A DNA stretch of 64,000 nucleotides. Source: Ovoidimarina sp963698645 (GTDB taxonomy: Bacteria; Pseudomonadota; Alphaproteobacteria; Rhodobacterales; Rhodobacteraceae). A program made the position numbers and the translations under genes. Location of the stretch: the NCBI GenBank assembly GCA_963698645.1, contig CAVORP010000009.1, forward strand, positions 186,001 to 250,000, in the 5' to 3' direction. Shown here piece after piece: positions 63,553 to 64,000 of this stretch. The first letter of the stretch is position 1. The number at the start of each line of letters is the position of its first letter. The notes beneath the pieces are model-generated. The model was not told the DNA's origin. It did not search any database and saw only the letters and a list, made by a program, of their open reading frames with translations.

Positions 63553-64000
63553 TGCGCGCGCTCGTGATCTATTGCCATCCGCGCGCCCGGAGCTTCACCG
63601 CAGCGGTGCGCGACCTGGTGCTGGAACGGCTGGAGCGCGCAGGCGCCGAGATCCGGCTGCGCGATCTCTATGCCGAGGGGTTCGACCCGCTGCTGACGGC
63701 GGCGGAGCTGGACGGCTACGAGGATACCGCCACCAATACCCATGCCAGTCGCCCGGGACGTGGACGACCTGCGCTGGTGCGACACGCTGATCTTCGTCTA
63801 TCCGACCTGGTGGTACGGGTTGCCGGCGATGCTGAAGGGCTGGCTCGACCGGGTGCTTGTGCCCGGCGTGGCCTTTCTGATGCCGGACGAGAACGGCGAT
63901 ATCAAGCCCGGCGCTGACCCATATCACGCGGCTCGGCGTGTTCACCACCTGCGGGGCGAGCTGGTGGCTGACGCGGATGGTCGGCGCGCCGGGGCGGCGG
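63552..64000 (+). CDS. NAD(P)H-dependent flavodoxin-fold oxidoreductase 2 (partial, frameshifted)
   Basis: A second paralogue: RALVIYCHPRARSFTAAVRDLVLERLERAGAEI, LYAEGFDPLLTAAELDGYED, LIFVYPTWWYGLPAMLKGWLDRVLVPGVAF and GVFTTCGASWWLTRMVGAPGRR. It shares the flavodoxin-like NQO core with its neighbour, but differs throughout. Shifts at GCCA (about 63746) and GGCG (about 63912). The gene runs off the window. Tandem placement suggests a two-subunit or sequential reductase, or an oxidase regeneration partner for the FAD enzyme. Confidence 0.82.

Noticed and set aside
39..64000. Programmed +1 ribosomal frameshifting as the cause of the many broken frames
   Set aside because: It would have to occur dozens of times, in tRNA synthetases, enolase and transporters alike, without slippery-stop contexts. 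The doubled wobble base explanation needs only a consensus error.

Overview
The window is high-GC DNA from an alphaproteobacterium of the Rhodobacteraceae type. Supporting signs are the Fur/Mur-type regulator, the bacteriochlorophyll genes bchE and bchJ with PpsR and FnrL boxes, the BrnA-like protein family, the TRAP and tripartite tricarboxylate transporters, and the order lgt - NDUFAF7-type methyltransferase - pgeF. No rRNA, tRNA or CRISPR array was found. The bch genes point to an anoxygenic phototroph or a recent descendant of one.

Layout. 0-20 kb is mostly housekeeping: a PhzF-like enzyme, a Mur-like regulator, a DMT exporter, enolase behind LacI-type operators, AnmK, TyrS, AspRS, the bchE-bchJ pair, a CFA-synthase-like methyltransferase, a GT87 membrane protein, an outer-membrane barrel and carB. 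20-33 kb holds an orphan BrnA-like antitoxin, an HTH protein, tdk, proC-csaA-dehydrogenase, ubiK, lgt-methyltransferase-pgeF, a cysteine-less Hint protein, Lrp and trxB. 33-37.4 kb is a LysR regulator divergent from a TRAP transporter plus alpha/beta hydrolase operon. 37.5-52.4 kb looks accessory: a large LuxR-family ATPase regulator facing a 62-residue ORF, a two-gene split relative of rifampicin phosphotransferase, a 14-TM exporter, an ankyrin-like gene between two imperfect repeats, and a purine (urate) degradation cluster with a TctABC transporter and a guanine-deaminase-like enzyme. 52.5-56 kb carries sat-cysC, a perfect-looking tandem gene duplication and an orphan ParA. 56.2-64 kb is a catabolic locus: racemase and Rid protein on one strand; an SsuABC/ThiXYZ-like ABC importer, cytosine-deaminase-like amidohydrolase, FAD-linked oxidase and two flavodoxin-fold oxidoreductases on the other.

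Reading frames. Many conserved genes (phzF-like, eno, aspS, bchE, bchJ, cfa, carB, dctPQM, cysC and nearly everything from 57.7 kb on) are broken by +1 shifts. The shifts share one signature: a codon's third position appears as two adjacent, usually different bases, either of which gives a synonymous or near-synonymous codon. This reads as a consensus artefact in which two alleles of a wobble-position SNP were both written out, so I annotate these genes as functional CDSs spanning the shifts. No such shift is seen in about 19.6-33.8 kb or 37.5-51.9 kb.
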